NCBI GenBank assembly: GCA_004556875.1
Contig: SFFP01000038.1
Location: forward strand, 1 to 20,997
Reading direction: 5' to 3'
Source: Ruminococcus flavefaciens
GTDB lineage: Bacteria; Bacillota_A; Clostridia; Oscillospirales; Ruminococcaceae
Length of the DNA stretch: 20,997 bases
Made by a program: the position numbers and the translations under genes. The stretch's first letter is position 1, and each line of letters opens with the position of its first letter. Of the stretch, positions 14,968-20,997 are shown piece by piece. A model generated the notes under the pieces. The model searched no databases, was not told the origin of the DNA, and was given only the letters and a program-made list of their open reading frames with translations.

Positions 14968-15846
14968 TTACTCTACATTCTGGATCTGTTCGCGTATCTT
15001 TTCTATCTCAGCCTTCATATCAACTACCACTTTTGTGATGTTGAGATCCTGAGCCTTTGAACCGATGGTATTTACCTCACGGTTCATTTCCTGAACGATA
15101 AAGTCGAGCTTTCTGCCCACTGCATCATCGCCTGCAACCATATTCTCAAGCTGTGAGATATGGCTCCTGAGTCTTACTGTCTCTTCATCTACCGCTATCT
15201 TTTCAGCGAAAACAGCAGCTTCTGTAAGAACTCTCTGGTCGTCTATGTCCTTGCCCTCAAGGACTTCGCTGAGCTTCTTGTAAAGTCTGTTTCTGTAATT
15301 CTCAACGGTCTTAGGCGAAAGCTCCTCGACCTTTGAGACCATTGCAAGTATTCCCTCAGCCTTTTCTGTGATGTCAGCCTTTAGACGTTCGCCCTCGGTC
15401 TGGCGCATTTCCACAAAGCGGCTTATAGCCTCGGAAGCGACCTTTGAAACGTCCTCCCAGACCTGTTCCTCGTCATCGGGTGTCTTCTGTATATTGAAAA
15501 TGTCGGGGAGCTTTATAAGCTTTGAAAGAGTGATGTCGTCCTCAACTCCAAGCTCGTCAGCAATGCTTCTGAGAGCATTTACATAGCCCTCAGCCGCGCC
15601 CTTATTTATAGCGATCTCGGCATCTTTTCCTTCGATACTGTTGATAGTAACAGATACTTCCACCTTGCCGCGTGATATGCTGTTTTTGAGCAGAGCCTTC
15701 AGCTTTTCGTCGATATAGCTGTAGGTTCTGGGAACTCGTGATGAATATTCATAATATCTATGGTTAACGGAGCGGATCTCGACAAGGATATCGCGTCCAT
15801 TAAGTATCTGCTGGGCTCTTCCATAGCCCGTCATACTTCTAAGCAC
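14968..15846 (-). CDS. yicC: YicC-family endoribonuclease-like protein
   Basis: About 292 residues from the GTG at 15846, giving 'MLRSMTGYGRAQ', which matches the family N-terminus. The ATG four codons later (15834) is possible, and the frame runs upstream to an ATG at 15882 with no ribosome site and too close to the promoter. The N-terminal half carries 'VEIRSVNHRYYEYSSRVPR'. The C-terminal 'DF' region includes 'GRKLDFIVQEMNREVNTIGSKAQD' in pieces, the hallmark of the family. YicC proteins have been linked to RNA cleavage and RNA turnover and to stationary-phase growth. First gene of the minus-strand operon, with remA 5 bases downstream. Confidence 0.92.
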   Translation of the reverse strand: MLRSMTGYGRAQQILNGRDILVEIRSVNHRYYEYSSRVPRTYSYIDEKLKALLKNSISRGKVEVSVTINSIEGKDAEIAINKGAAEGYVNALRSIADELGVEDDITLSKLIKLPDIFNIQKTPDDEEQVWEDVSKVASEAISRFVEMRQTEGERLKADITEKAEGILAMVSKVEELSPKTVENYRNRLYKKLSEVLEGKDIDDQRVLTEAAVFAEKIAVDEETVRLRSHISQLENMVAGDDAVGRKLDFIVQEMNREVNTIGSKAQDLNITKVVVDMKAEIEKIREQIQNVE

Positions 15847-15899
15847 CCTATCGCCTGCTTTCTTACGTATATTTTTTCGCATAAATATGCTATTATATT

Positions 15900-15928
15900 A
15901 TTATATCATTATTCAGTTCAAAATGCAA
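15900..15928 (-). promoter_or_regulatory. Vegetative promoter of the yicC-thiN operon
   Basis: On the minus strand TTGCAT (15923-15928) and a perfect TATAAT (15900-15905) are separated by exactly 17 bases, a near-consensus housekeeping sigma promoter. The expected start of transcription is around 15892-15894, giving a leader of ~47 nt to the GTG of yicC. No other promoter this good was noticed within the operon, though I did not search every junction exhaustively. Confidence 0.85.
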
Positions 15929-16226
15929 GCTTTTTTCGGAAAATATTGGGAAAAACATGCACTGGTCCTACCACATTTGAGCAGCAGTAAAAAGCCGTCC
16001 GCACAGCTTAAATCAACGATAATTTAAGTATTTTTTGTACAATCAGTCATCTTGCTCGCAATGCGGCGCTATATCTTGATTTAGTGCTACTATCCGTATA
16101 AACTTGCAGTAAATTAACTCTCAATTAATTAAGCTGCAAATCCGTAAAAATACACAATCAAAGCTTAGTCTGATTGTCTAAATATCCGAAAAAACTGACA
16201 CTTTGTCCCAAAGTTCATTACAAATA
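15929..16226. other. AT-rich divergent intergenic region with three dyads
   Basis: About 300 bases without a credible gene on either strand. It holds three inverted repeats. (a) cttaaat / atttaag at 16007-16028, 8-nt loop, followed by a run of T residues. (b) ttgcag / ctgcaa at 16104-16139, enclosing a second 6-bp AT stem. (c) acaatca / tgattgt at 16154-16177, centred on an aagctt. Any could be an operator for the GH5 gene or a weak terminator; nothing in the sequence names the protein that binds. Confidence 0.5.
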
Positions 16227-16255
16227 TTGACTTTCCGACTTTATTATTGTATCAT
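16227..16255 (+). promoter_or_regulatory. Promoter of the GH5 cellulase gene
   Basis: TTGACT (16227-16232) and TATCAT (16250-16255) are separated by 17 bases. Transcription would start near 16262, leaving a leader of about 90 nt. Confidence 0.75.
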
Positions 16256-16261
16256 TTAAGT

Positions 16262-16352
16262 AGAGAACAGTGCATTCGGCATTGTGTCTCACACGGGATA
16301 TTAAAAACGGGAGGCTTACGTCTCCGCTACAACGTTAATAGGAGGAATACCA
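16262..16352 (+). promoter_or_regulatory. Structured 5' leader and ribosome-binding site of the GH5 gene
   Basis: The predicted transcript would begin almost directly with a stem-loop. gaga (16263-16266) pairs with tctc (16287-16290), and cagtgc (16268-16273) pairs with gcattg (16279-16284, one G-U), around an attcg loop. A short ggag/ctcc hairpin follows at 16310-16325. An excellent Shine-Dalgarno (aggagg, 16340-16345) sits 7 nt before the ATG. A 5'-terminal hairpin can protect mRNA from decay; no known riboswitch was recognised. Confidence 0.55.
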
Positions 16353-18404
16353 ATGTCTGAAAAATCAAAGTGCTTCAAGCGCATTATAAGTGTGTCAGCA
16401 GCCGCTGTCTGCATGATATCATCGCTGAGGATAGCTCCTCTGCCTGATTTTACTGTTGACGCAGCAGGTACAATGACAGCTTTCGAGATCACAGAAAACA
16501 TGAAGATCGGCTGGAATCTCGGTAATACGCTTGACGCATACGGAAGCGGTTCGGGAGTAGGCACTGAGACCTGCTGGGGCAACCCGACAACCACAAAAGC
16601 TATGATCGACGCTGTTAAGGCTAAAGGCTTCAACACGCTTCGTGTCCCCACAACATGGTTCAGCCATCTTGACGGCGATAACAATATCGACTCTCAGTGG
16701 ATGGCAAGAGTCAAGGAAGTTGTTGATTACGCTATCAGCAACGATATGTATGTCATACTCAATCTCCACCACGAGAACTGGGTAGACCGCTCCGATCTCG
16801 GTTCGGCATACAACGAAATGAAACCGAAATTCACCAAGATCTGGTCACAGATCGCAGAAGCTTTCAAGGATTACGATCAGCACCTCATCTTTGAGTCAAT
16901 GAACGAGCCTCGTGCTAAGGATACGACTCACGAGTGGTGGGGTCCGCAGCAGAGCGAAGTTGATACCATCAATAACCTCAACGCTGATTTCGTAAAGCTT
17001 ATAAGAAGCTCCTCTTCCGAGAACAATAAGAACAGACTTCTTATGATCCCCGGATACTGCGCTTCAAGCGACTCAACCATCTACACAAGGATAGTTGTAC
17101 CGCAGGATGATCTTGTAGCTGTTTCCATCCACGCTTACACACCTTACGACTTCACCATGAACGCCGAGGTGCAGGATCACAGCGTATTTACGGAAAGCTA
17201 CAGAAACAACCTTGAGCAGACACTCGAAGGCTTCAGAAAGACATTCATCGCAAAGGATATCCCCGTTGTTATCGGCGAAATGGGTGCTTCAAACTTCAAC
17301 AATACCGACGCAAGAGTCGAGTGGGCAGGAGCTTATCTCACCAAAGCCAAAGAGATCGGTATCCCCTGCGTACTCTGGGACAACAACGTCATAAGCTCCA
17401 GCAACTCTCCGGGAGAGTGCCACGGCTACCTTAACAGAAACTCTCTCACATGGTATTCAGCATCTGAGCCTGTTGTCAACAAAATGATGCAGGTGCTTGC
17501 TGACGATACTATTGCATGGGGCGGCAAAAAGGAAGGCATCAAGTACAATCACGCCGATATTTCAAGCGGTAAACAGCTTCTCAGCAGTGATATCACTATC
17601 GATGCCGCTAAATCTCCTGACGGAAACTGCACAAACCTCAACGGTTCATGGGACGATTTCAAGAACGGCGAGCTTGCACTTCAGTTCACAGGCACAGAGC
17701 CTATCCTTGCTCTCACTAACTCAGAGTGGCAGGGCTGGACAGAGATAAAGCCTTACGATGTTGATGAAGCTAAAGGTATCGCCTACTTCTCAGCAGACCA
17801 GATAAAGAAGTCGTGGAACGGCGATCCTTCGGGAATTGCACATCTTTTTGCAAGAACTGACGGAGTTACTACACTTAAAGCCTTTGCAGCTGTAGCAGCT
17901 CCTACTATCGGTAATCAGCAGCAGTCGACAACCACTACAACTTCTACAACAACAACAACAACAACTACTACTACTACAACTACTACTGCTACTTCCACAA
18001 GCACTACTTCAACCACAACCACATCAGAGACAACTACCTCAACAACTTCAACTTCTTCCGAAACAACTACATCGTCTGCAACGACTACATCGACAGAGAC
18101 AACTTCTACAACATCTGAGACAACAACTACAGTAACCACATCGGATATCAATGTTGAGCCAAAAATGCGCGGCGATGCAAACAACGACGGTTTTGTTGAT
18201 ATGTCAGACGTTGTACTCATAATGCAGAGTCTCGCAAACCCTGACAAATACGGTCTTAACGGAACCGATGCAAACCACATTACCCCTGAAGGCTGGGCAA
18301 ATGCCGACTGCGAAACAGCAAAGGGCGTTACAACAAACGATGCTCTCGCAATACAGCTTCTTCTCCTTCACAAGGTAACATCACTTCCGACCACAATTGC
18401 ATAA
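16353..18404 (+). CDS. Dockerin-bearing GH5 endoglucanase/xyloglucanase-type enzyme
   Basis: 683 residues, exported. A signal peptide covers ~1-37 (basic 'KCFKR', hydrophobic core, 'VDAAG'). The GH5 domain (~45-390) has 'GWNLGNTLDA', 'TCWGNPTTT', 'GFNTLRVP', 'LNLHHE', the acid/base Glu in 'ESMNEPR' (Glu185), 'SIHAYTPYDF', the nucleophile Glu in 'VVIGEMGAS' (Glu309) and 'VLWDNN'. These patterns fit subfamily GH5_4, which cuts beta-1,4-glucan, mixed-linkage glucan or xyloglucan; which of these cannot be told here. Residues ~408-516 are a Trp-bearing beta-rich module, likely a carbohydrate-binding module (possibly CBM80-like, not certain). A Thr/Ser/Glu linker of ~75 residues precedes a dockerin (~605-680) with 'GDANNDGFVDMSD' and 'SLANPDKYG'. 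It faces the GH48 gene. Confidence 0.93.
   Translation: MSEKSKCFKRIISVSAAAVCMISSLRIAPLPDFTVDAAGTMTAFEITENMKIGWNLGNTLDAYGSGSGVGTETCWGNPTTTKAMIDAVKAKGFNTLRVPTTWFSHLDGDNNIDSQWMARVKEVVDYAISNDMYVILNLHHENWVDRSDLGSAYNEMKPKFTKIWSQIAEAFKDYDQHLIFESMNEPRAKDTTHEWWGPQQSEVDTINNLNADFVKLIRSSSSENNKNRLLMIPGYCASSDSTIYTRIVVPQDDLVAVSIHAYTPYDFTMNAEVQDHSVFTESYRNNLEQTLEGFRKTFIAKDIPVVIGEMGASNFNNTDARVEWAGAYLTKAKEIGIPCVLWDNNVISSSNSPGECHGYLNRNSLTWYSASEPVVNKMMQVLADDTIAWGGKKEGIKYNHADISSGKQLLSSDITIDAAKSPDGNCTNLNGSWDDFKNGELALQFTGTEPILALTNSEWQGWTEIKPYDVDEAKGIAYFSADQIKKSWNGDPSGIAHLFARTDGVTTLKAFAAVAAPTIGNQQQSTTTTTSTTTTTTTTTTTTTTATSTSTTSTTTTSETTTSTTSTSSETTTSSATTTSTETTSTTSETTTTVTTSDINVEPKMRGDANNDGFVDMSDVVLIMQSLANPDKYGLNGTDANHITPEGWANADCETAKGVTTNDALAIQLLLLHKVTSLPTTIA
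17923..18138 (+). repeat. Threonine-codon low-complexity tract (linker) in the GH5 gene
   Basis: A run of ACA/ACT/ACC/ACG codons, including 14 consecutive Thr codons, broken by Ser, Glu and Ala codons. It encodes the flexible, probably glycosylated linker between the putative CBM and the dockerin. Trinucleotide-like repeats of this kind are prone to length change. Confidence 0.85.
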
Positions 18405-18408
18405 ATTC

Positions 18409-18438
18409 AAAAAGCTCCCATTTCGGGAGCTTTTTTAT
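18409..18438 (+). terminator. Rho-independent terminator of the GH5 gene
   Basis: agctccc (18413-18419) pairs with gggagct (18425-18431) around a 5-nt loop, extended by A-U pairs, and ends in six or more T residues. It starts within a few bases of the TAA. Confidence 0.93.
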
Positions 18439-18449
18439 ATTCAGAAGAA

Positions 18450-18482
18450 ATTAAAAAGCTGCACGGATAAACCGTGCAGCTT
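18450..18482 (-). terminator. Rho-independent terminator of the GH48 gene
   Basis: A perfect 10-bp stem (18457-18466 with 18472-18481) has a 5-nt loop. Read on the minus strand it is followed by tttttaattt. It lies about 30 bases beyond the GH48 stop codon. Together with the plus-strand terminator just beside it, it insulates the two convergent cellulase genes. Confidence 0.9.
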
Positions 18483-18509
18483 TAATTCGTATGAGCAAAT
18501 ATTTACTAA

Positions 18510-20997
18510 TTACTTAGTAGGATCAAGTGAAGAGATCTTCTTGAGGAGGAAGTCCTGGATGCGCTTAGCATCGTTAGCAGTAATTCCCTTGCTTGAAGTA
18601 TCAACGTCACCGTTAGCCTGACCCTGTGCTGTGATAGCATTCTTGTCAGAACCGCCAAGACCGTACTTGTCTGGGTTAGCAAGGCTCTGCATGATAAGAA
18701 CGATATCAGACATATCTACATCGTTGTCGCAGTTAGCGTCACCCCAAACCTTAGCGGAAGGAGTATCAACAGATGTAACAACAGATGTAACTGTTGTAGT
18801 TGTTGTAGTTGTGGTTGTAGTTGTTGTTGGCTGAGTTGTTGTGCCTGGGATAATTGGTTCAACCTCTGGGTAGAGAAGTGCCATTGTACCGTAAGCAACA
18901 ACAGCATCACCAGCGTGCCAGAATCTGTGATACTGGAACTGGTAGTCAGAGATATCAACCTTACCGTCGCCGTTGTTATCTGTGCCCTGGCCCTTCCAGT
19001 ACTTCTGAGCTTCCTGCCACATAGGATCCTTCTCGTAGCTCTTACGGATGGATGAGAATGTAGCGCCCGGCTCAAGAACAGAACCATCAGGCATTGTGCC
19101 CTTATAATAATCAGGAATATAAACTTCTTCCTCGAATACTCTCTTAAGGCTTGGGTTGCAGTCTGTGAATGTAAGACCGATCTCGTCACGACCCTCATAG
19201 TACTGAGCTGAGAGGAGTCTGTTAGCAAGATAGAGAGCCTTCTCTTCTACAGATGTACCTTCCTTATTTGCAAAGCTTGGATCTACACCCTTAGCCTTAG
19301 CATAGTACATAAGTGTGTTACAGAGTGAGGATACGCATCCTACGTCTCCCTGACCGTAACCGCTGATCTTACAAGTAAGCTTCTGGTTACCGTTCTCATC
19401 ATATGTACCTGTCCAAGTATCAGGTGTGCAAGTGTAGTCTGTATCGCTTGAACCCCAGTCAAGAGTTGATGGGATAGCATATGTATGTGTAACGCCTGAC
19501 TCGTCCTCATAATCGAACTGAGTATTCTTCTCGAACCAATCAACCCATCTTGTAAGGAGCTTGTCAAGAGCTTCGTCAAGCTTGAGTCCGCCGTATGTCT
19601 GGCCTGACTTATCACCGTTAGTTACTACATAGTAGTAGAGCTCAGCAAGACGCTGTGTTGACCATACCTGGTTACCGATCCAGTGGTTTGAACCTGGGTC
19701 AGCGTATACAGGATGTGGAACGTAAGCCATCTTATAGAATGTAGCGTGGCCTGAAGGATAAGACTCATAACGTCCTCTCCAGCTGTTTGTACAACCACCA
19801 GCGAAAGGACCATCCTTAGACTGGAGCCACTGATACATTTCGATCTGTCTCTTGAGAGACTCTGTATAGTCCTCGTCAGCGCCCTTAGCCTTCATACCGC
19901 CGTTGATGTCCTTATCATAAAGGAGAGCGTATGCAGCAAGAGGATTCTGATAGAACTGATGTGAATGTGAGCAGCCGATCTGCCAAGCCCAGCCGTAGTC
20001 GCCGTAGCTTGCTGAAAGAGCTCCGCCCCATGCAGTATACCAACCCATGAGGTAGTGCTGACCGCCGTTGCCGCTTGCAGCTGAATCTGAAAGCTTTGTG
20101 TTCTCATCGATCTTCTTGTAATACTTATCAAACATATCGTTACGGCACTGGTCACCCATCTTACCTGCGAGAGCAGATACAGAAGAATCACCTGCACCAT
20201 TCTGGTTTGCAAAGTATACAGCGTGGATACAACGATCCTCAGCGTCAGGAGCGTTTGTGAATGAGTACTGTGAAGGAACCTTGTTCTTACCATTGAAGAT
20301 AGCCTTGATACCGTTACCGTTATCCTTATCAGTGCTCTCCATACCCCAGAGGAGCTCTTCAAGACAAGGAGCCGGAACAGTCTCGAAACAAGACTCCTGC
20401 TCACCTCTCTGGAATGTATTGATGAATGTGAACTTGCCCTCGCCCTTTGTGCCCTTGCTGAATCCATACCAGTCATCAACGTCAGCGAGCCAGTTCATGA
20501 GGTAGTAACCTTCATCACTGCTGTATGCAGCCTTGAATGTCTCATAAAGTGGGTTAGCAGCCTTACCGCCTTCCTGCTTTGCAGGGTAGTCACTTGGCTG
20601 ATCGCACTCTTCTGCAGAGTCAGCCTCAACCTTTGTCTGTGTCCAGAATGACTTATAATCGATATCAGATCTGTTAGCAGCCTTTGACCAGCCAGGGATC
20701 ATAGCTTCCATTGTGTTCCAAGCCTTAGCAAGATCGCCCTTAGAACCGCTGATAACGCCCTTTGTTGCGAGAACATCGTGCATAGCTGCCATCCATACGA
20801 TGTATGACATAGCCTCAGATGTTGTCTCGTGACCGTAGTCAGGAGCCTCAACGATGAATGTTTCTACAGCATGGTAAGGAATACCGAATCCTGAACCATT
20901 TGTCTGTGAGCTAAGGTAACCGTTCTTAACACCGTTTGTTACAACGTCATCATAAAGAGACGAGAACATATCAGCATAAGAAGTTTCTTTAGCATAA
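18510..20997 (-). CDS. Dockerin-bearing GH48 cellulase (5' end missing)
   Basis: The frame is open to the right edge, so signal peptide and start lie outside; the internal ATG at 20969 is not the start. About 828 residues are visible. The catalytic domain fits GH48 reducing-end cellobiohydrolases: 'GIPYHAVETFIVEAPDYGHETTSEA' in pieces, with the acid Glu in 'TTSEA', then 'WYGFSKGT', 'INTFQRGEQES', 'TNAPDAEDR', 'KIDENTKL', 'WQIGCSHSHQFYQNP', 'CTNSWRGRYESYPSG', 'YVPHPVYADPGSNHW', 'PDTWTGTYDENGN' and 'YHRFWHAGD'. A Thr linker leads to a dockerin (~last 78 residues) with 'GDANCDNDVDMSD' and 'SLANPDKYG', the same class as in the GH5 protein. GH48 enzymes act processively on crystalline cellulose and are major cellulosome subunits. 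Odd feature: a calcium-loop-like insert just before 'YHRFWH'. Confidence 0.95.
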   Translation of the reverse strand, partial: YAKETSYADMFSSLYDDVVTNGVKNGYLSSQTNGSGFGIPYHAVETFIVEAPDYGHETTSEAMSYIVWMAAMHDVLATKGVISGSKGDLAKAWNTMEAMIPGWSKAANRSDIDYKSFWTQTKVEADSAEECDQPSDYPAKQEGGKAANPLYETFKAAYSSDEGYYLMNWLADVDDWYGFSKGTKGEGKFTFINTFQRGEQESCFETVPAPCLEELLWGMESTDKDNGNGIKAIFNGKNKVPSQYSFTNAPDAEDRCIHAVYFANQNGAGDSSVSALAGKMGDQCRNDMFDKYYKKIDENTKLSDSAASGNGGQHYLMGWYTAWGGALSASYGDYGWAWQIGCSHSHQFYQNPLAAYALLYDKDINGGMKAKGADEDYTESLKRQIEMYQWLQSKDGPFAGGCTNSWRGRYESYPSGHATFYKMAYVPHPVYADPGSNHWIGNQVWSTQRLAELYYYVVTNGDKSGQTYGGLKLDEALDKLLTRWVDWFEKNTQFDYEDESGVTHTYAIPSTLDWGSSDTDYTCTPDTWTGTYDENGNQKLTCKISGYGQGDVGCVSSLCNTLMYYAKAKGVDPSFANKEGTSVEEKALYLANRLLSAQYYEGRDEIGLTFTDCNPSLKRVFEEEVYIPDYYKGTMPDGSVLEPGATFSSIRKSYEKDPMWQEAQKYWKGQGTDNNGDGKVDISDYQFQYHRFWHAGDAVVAYGTMALLYPEVEPIIPGTTTQPTTTTTTTTTTTTVTSVVTSVDTPSAKVWGDANCDNDVDMSDIVLIMQSLANPDKYGLGGSDKNAITAQGQANGDVDTSSKGITANDAKRIQDFLLKKISSLDPTK
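18772..18843 (-). repeat. Threonine-codon low-complexity tract (linker) in the GH48 gene
   Basis: On the coding strand this is mostly ACA/ACT codons for a run of a dozen Thr residues, then 'VTSVVTSVDT'. It links the GH48 domain to the dockerin and is much shorter than the linker in the GH5 gene. Confidence 0.8.

Noticed and set aside
15846..15882. Upstream extension of yicC to an ATG at 15882
   Set aside because: It is only about 10 nt from the predicted transcription start, has no ribosome site, and adds residues absent from the family N-terminus.
17915..18280. Val-rich frame opposite the GH5 linker, and a similar one on plus at 18631-18834 opposite the GH48 linker
   Set aside because: Poly-Val is the antisense reading of Thr codons; these are shadows of the linkers.
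18510..20969. ATG at 20969 as the start of the GH48 gene
   Set aside because: The frame continues to the window edge, the start of the GH48 domain overlaps this point, and no signal peptide follows the ATG.

Overview
The window looks like chromosomal DNA from a cellulosome-producing, fibre-degrading Firmicute of the Ruminococcus flavefaciens / R. champanellensis type. The case for this is the C-terminal dockerin modules with the 'SLANPDKYG' signature, a dockerin-bearing GH48 next to a dockerin-bearing GH5, long threonine linkers, and a core operon in Firmicutes gene order. The assignment rests on protein motifs read by eye, not on a database search.

Layout. (1) Positions 1-2183, plus strand: the end of a secreted transglutaminase-like protein carrying a dockerin, then, 14 bases on, a membrane protein of unknown function whose N-terminal half is built from seven copies of a T/S-A-P-V/I-L-D-D/E motif. 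A strong hairpin terminator ends this unit. (2) Positions 2362-15846, minus strand: one tightly packed run of 14 genes, read from a near-consensus promoter at 15900-15928. In transcription order they are yicC, remA, gmk, rpoZ, priA, def, fmt, a YugP-type zinc metallopeptidase, rsmB, rlmN, a PP2C phosphatase, a PASTA Ser/Thr kinase, rsgA and thiN. Most junctions overlap or nearly touch, so translation is probably coupled. (3) Positions 15929-16352: a divergent intergenic region with three AT-rich dyads, the promoter of the cellulase gene and a structured leader. (4) Positions 16353-20997: a GH5 endoglucanase-like enzyme (GH5, putative CBM, Thr-rich linker, dockerin) on plus, facing a GH48 cellulase (GH48, Thr linker, dockerin) on minus. 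The two are separated by back-to-back terminators, and the GH48 gene runs off the right edge.

How the genes fit together. The large operon links nucleotide supply (gmk), transcription (rpoZ), replication restart (priA), initiator Met processing (fmt, def), rRNA modification (rsmB, rlmN), ribosome assembly (rsgA), a cell-wall-sensing kinase/phosphatase pair and thiamine diphosphate synthesis. Compared with the Bacillus subtilis order it lacks coaBC and rpe and has the metallopeptidase inserted between fmt and rsmB. The flanking genes are exported plant-fibre machinery: GH48 and GH5 are a typical exo/endo-acting pair that would dock on a scaffoldin. The transglutaminase-like protein carries a clearly different dockerin class, so it probably docks elsewhere.

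No tRNA, rRNA, CRISPR array, insertion sequence or phage gene was seen. The least explained object is the repeat membrane protein at 936-2183.
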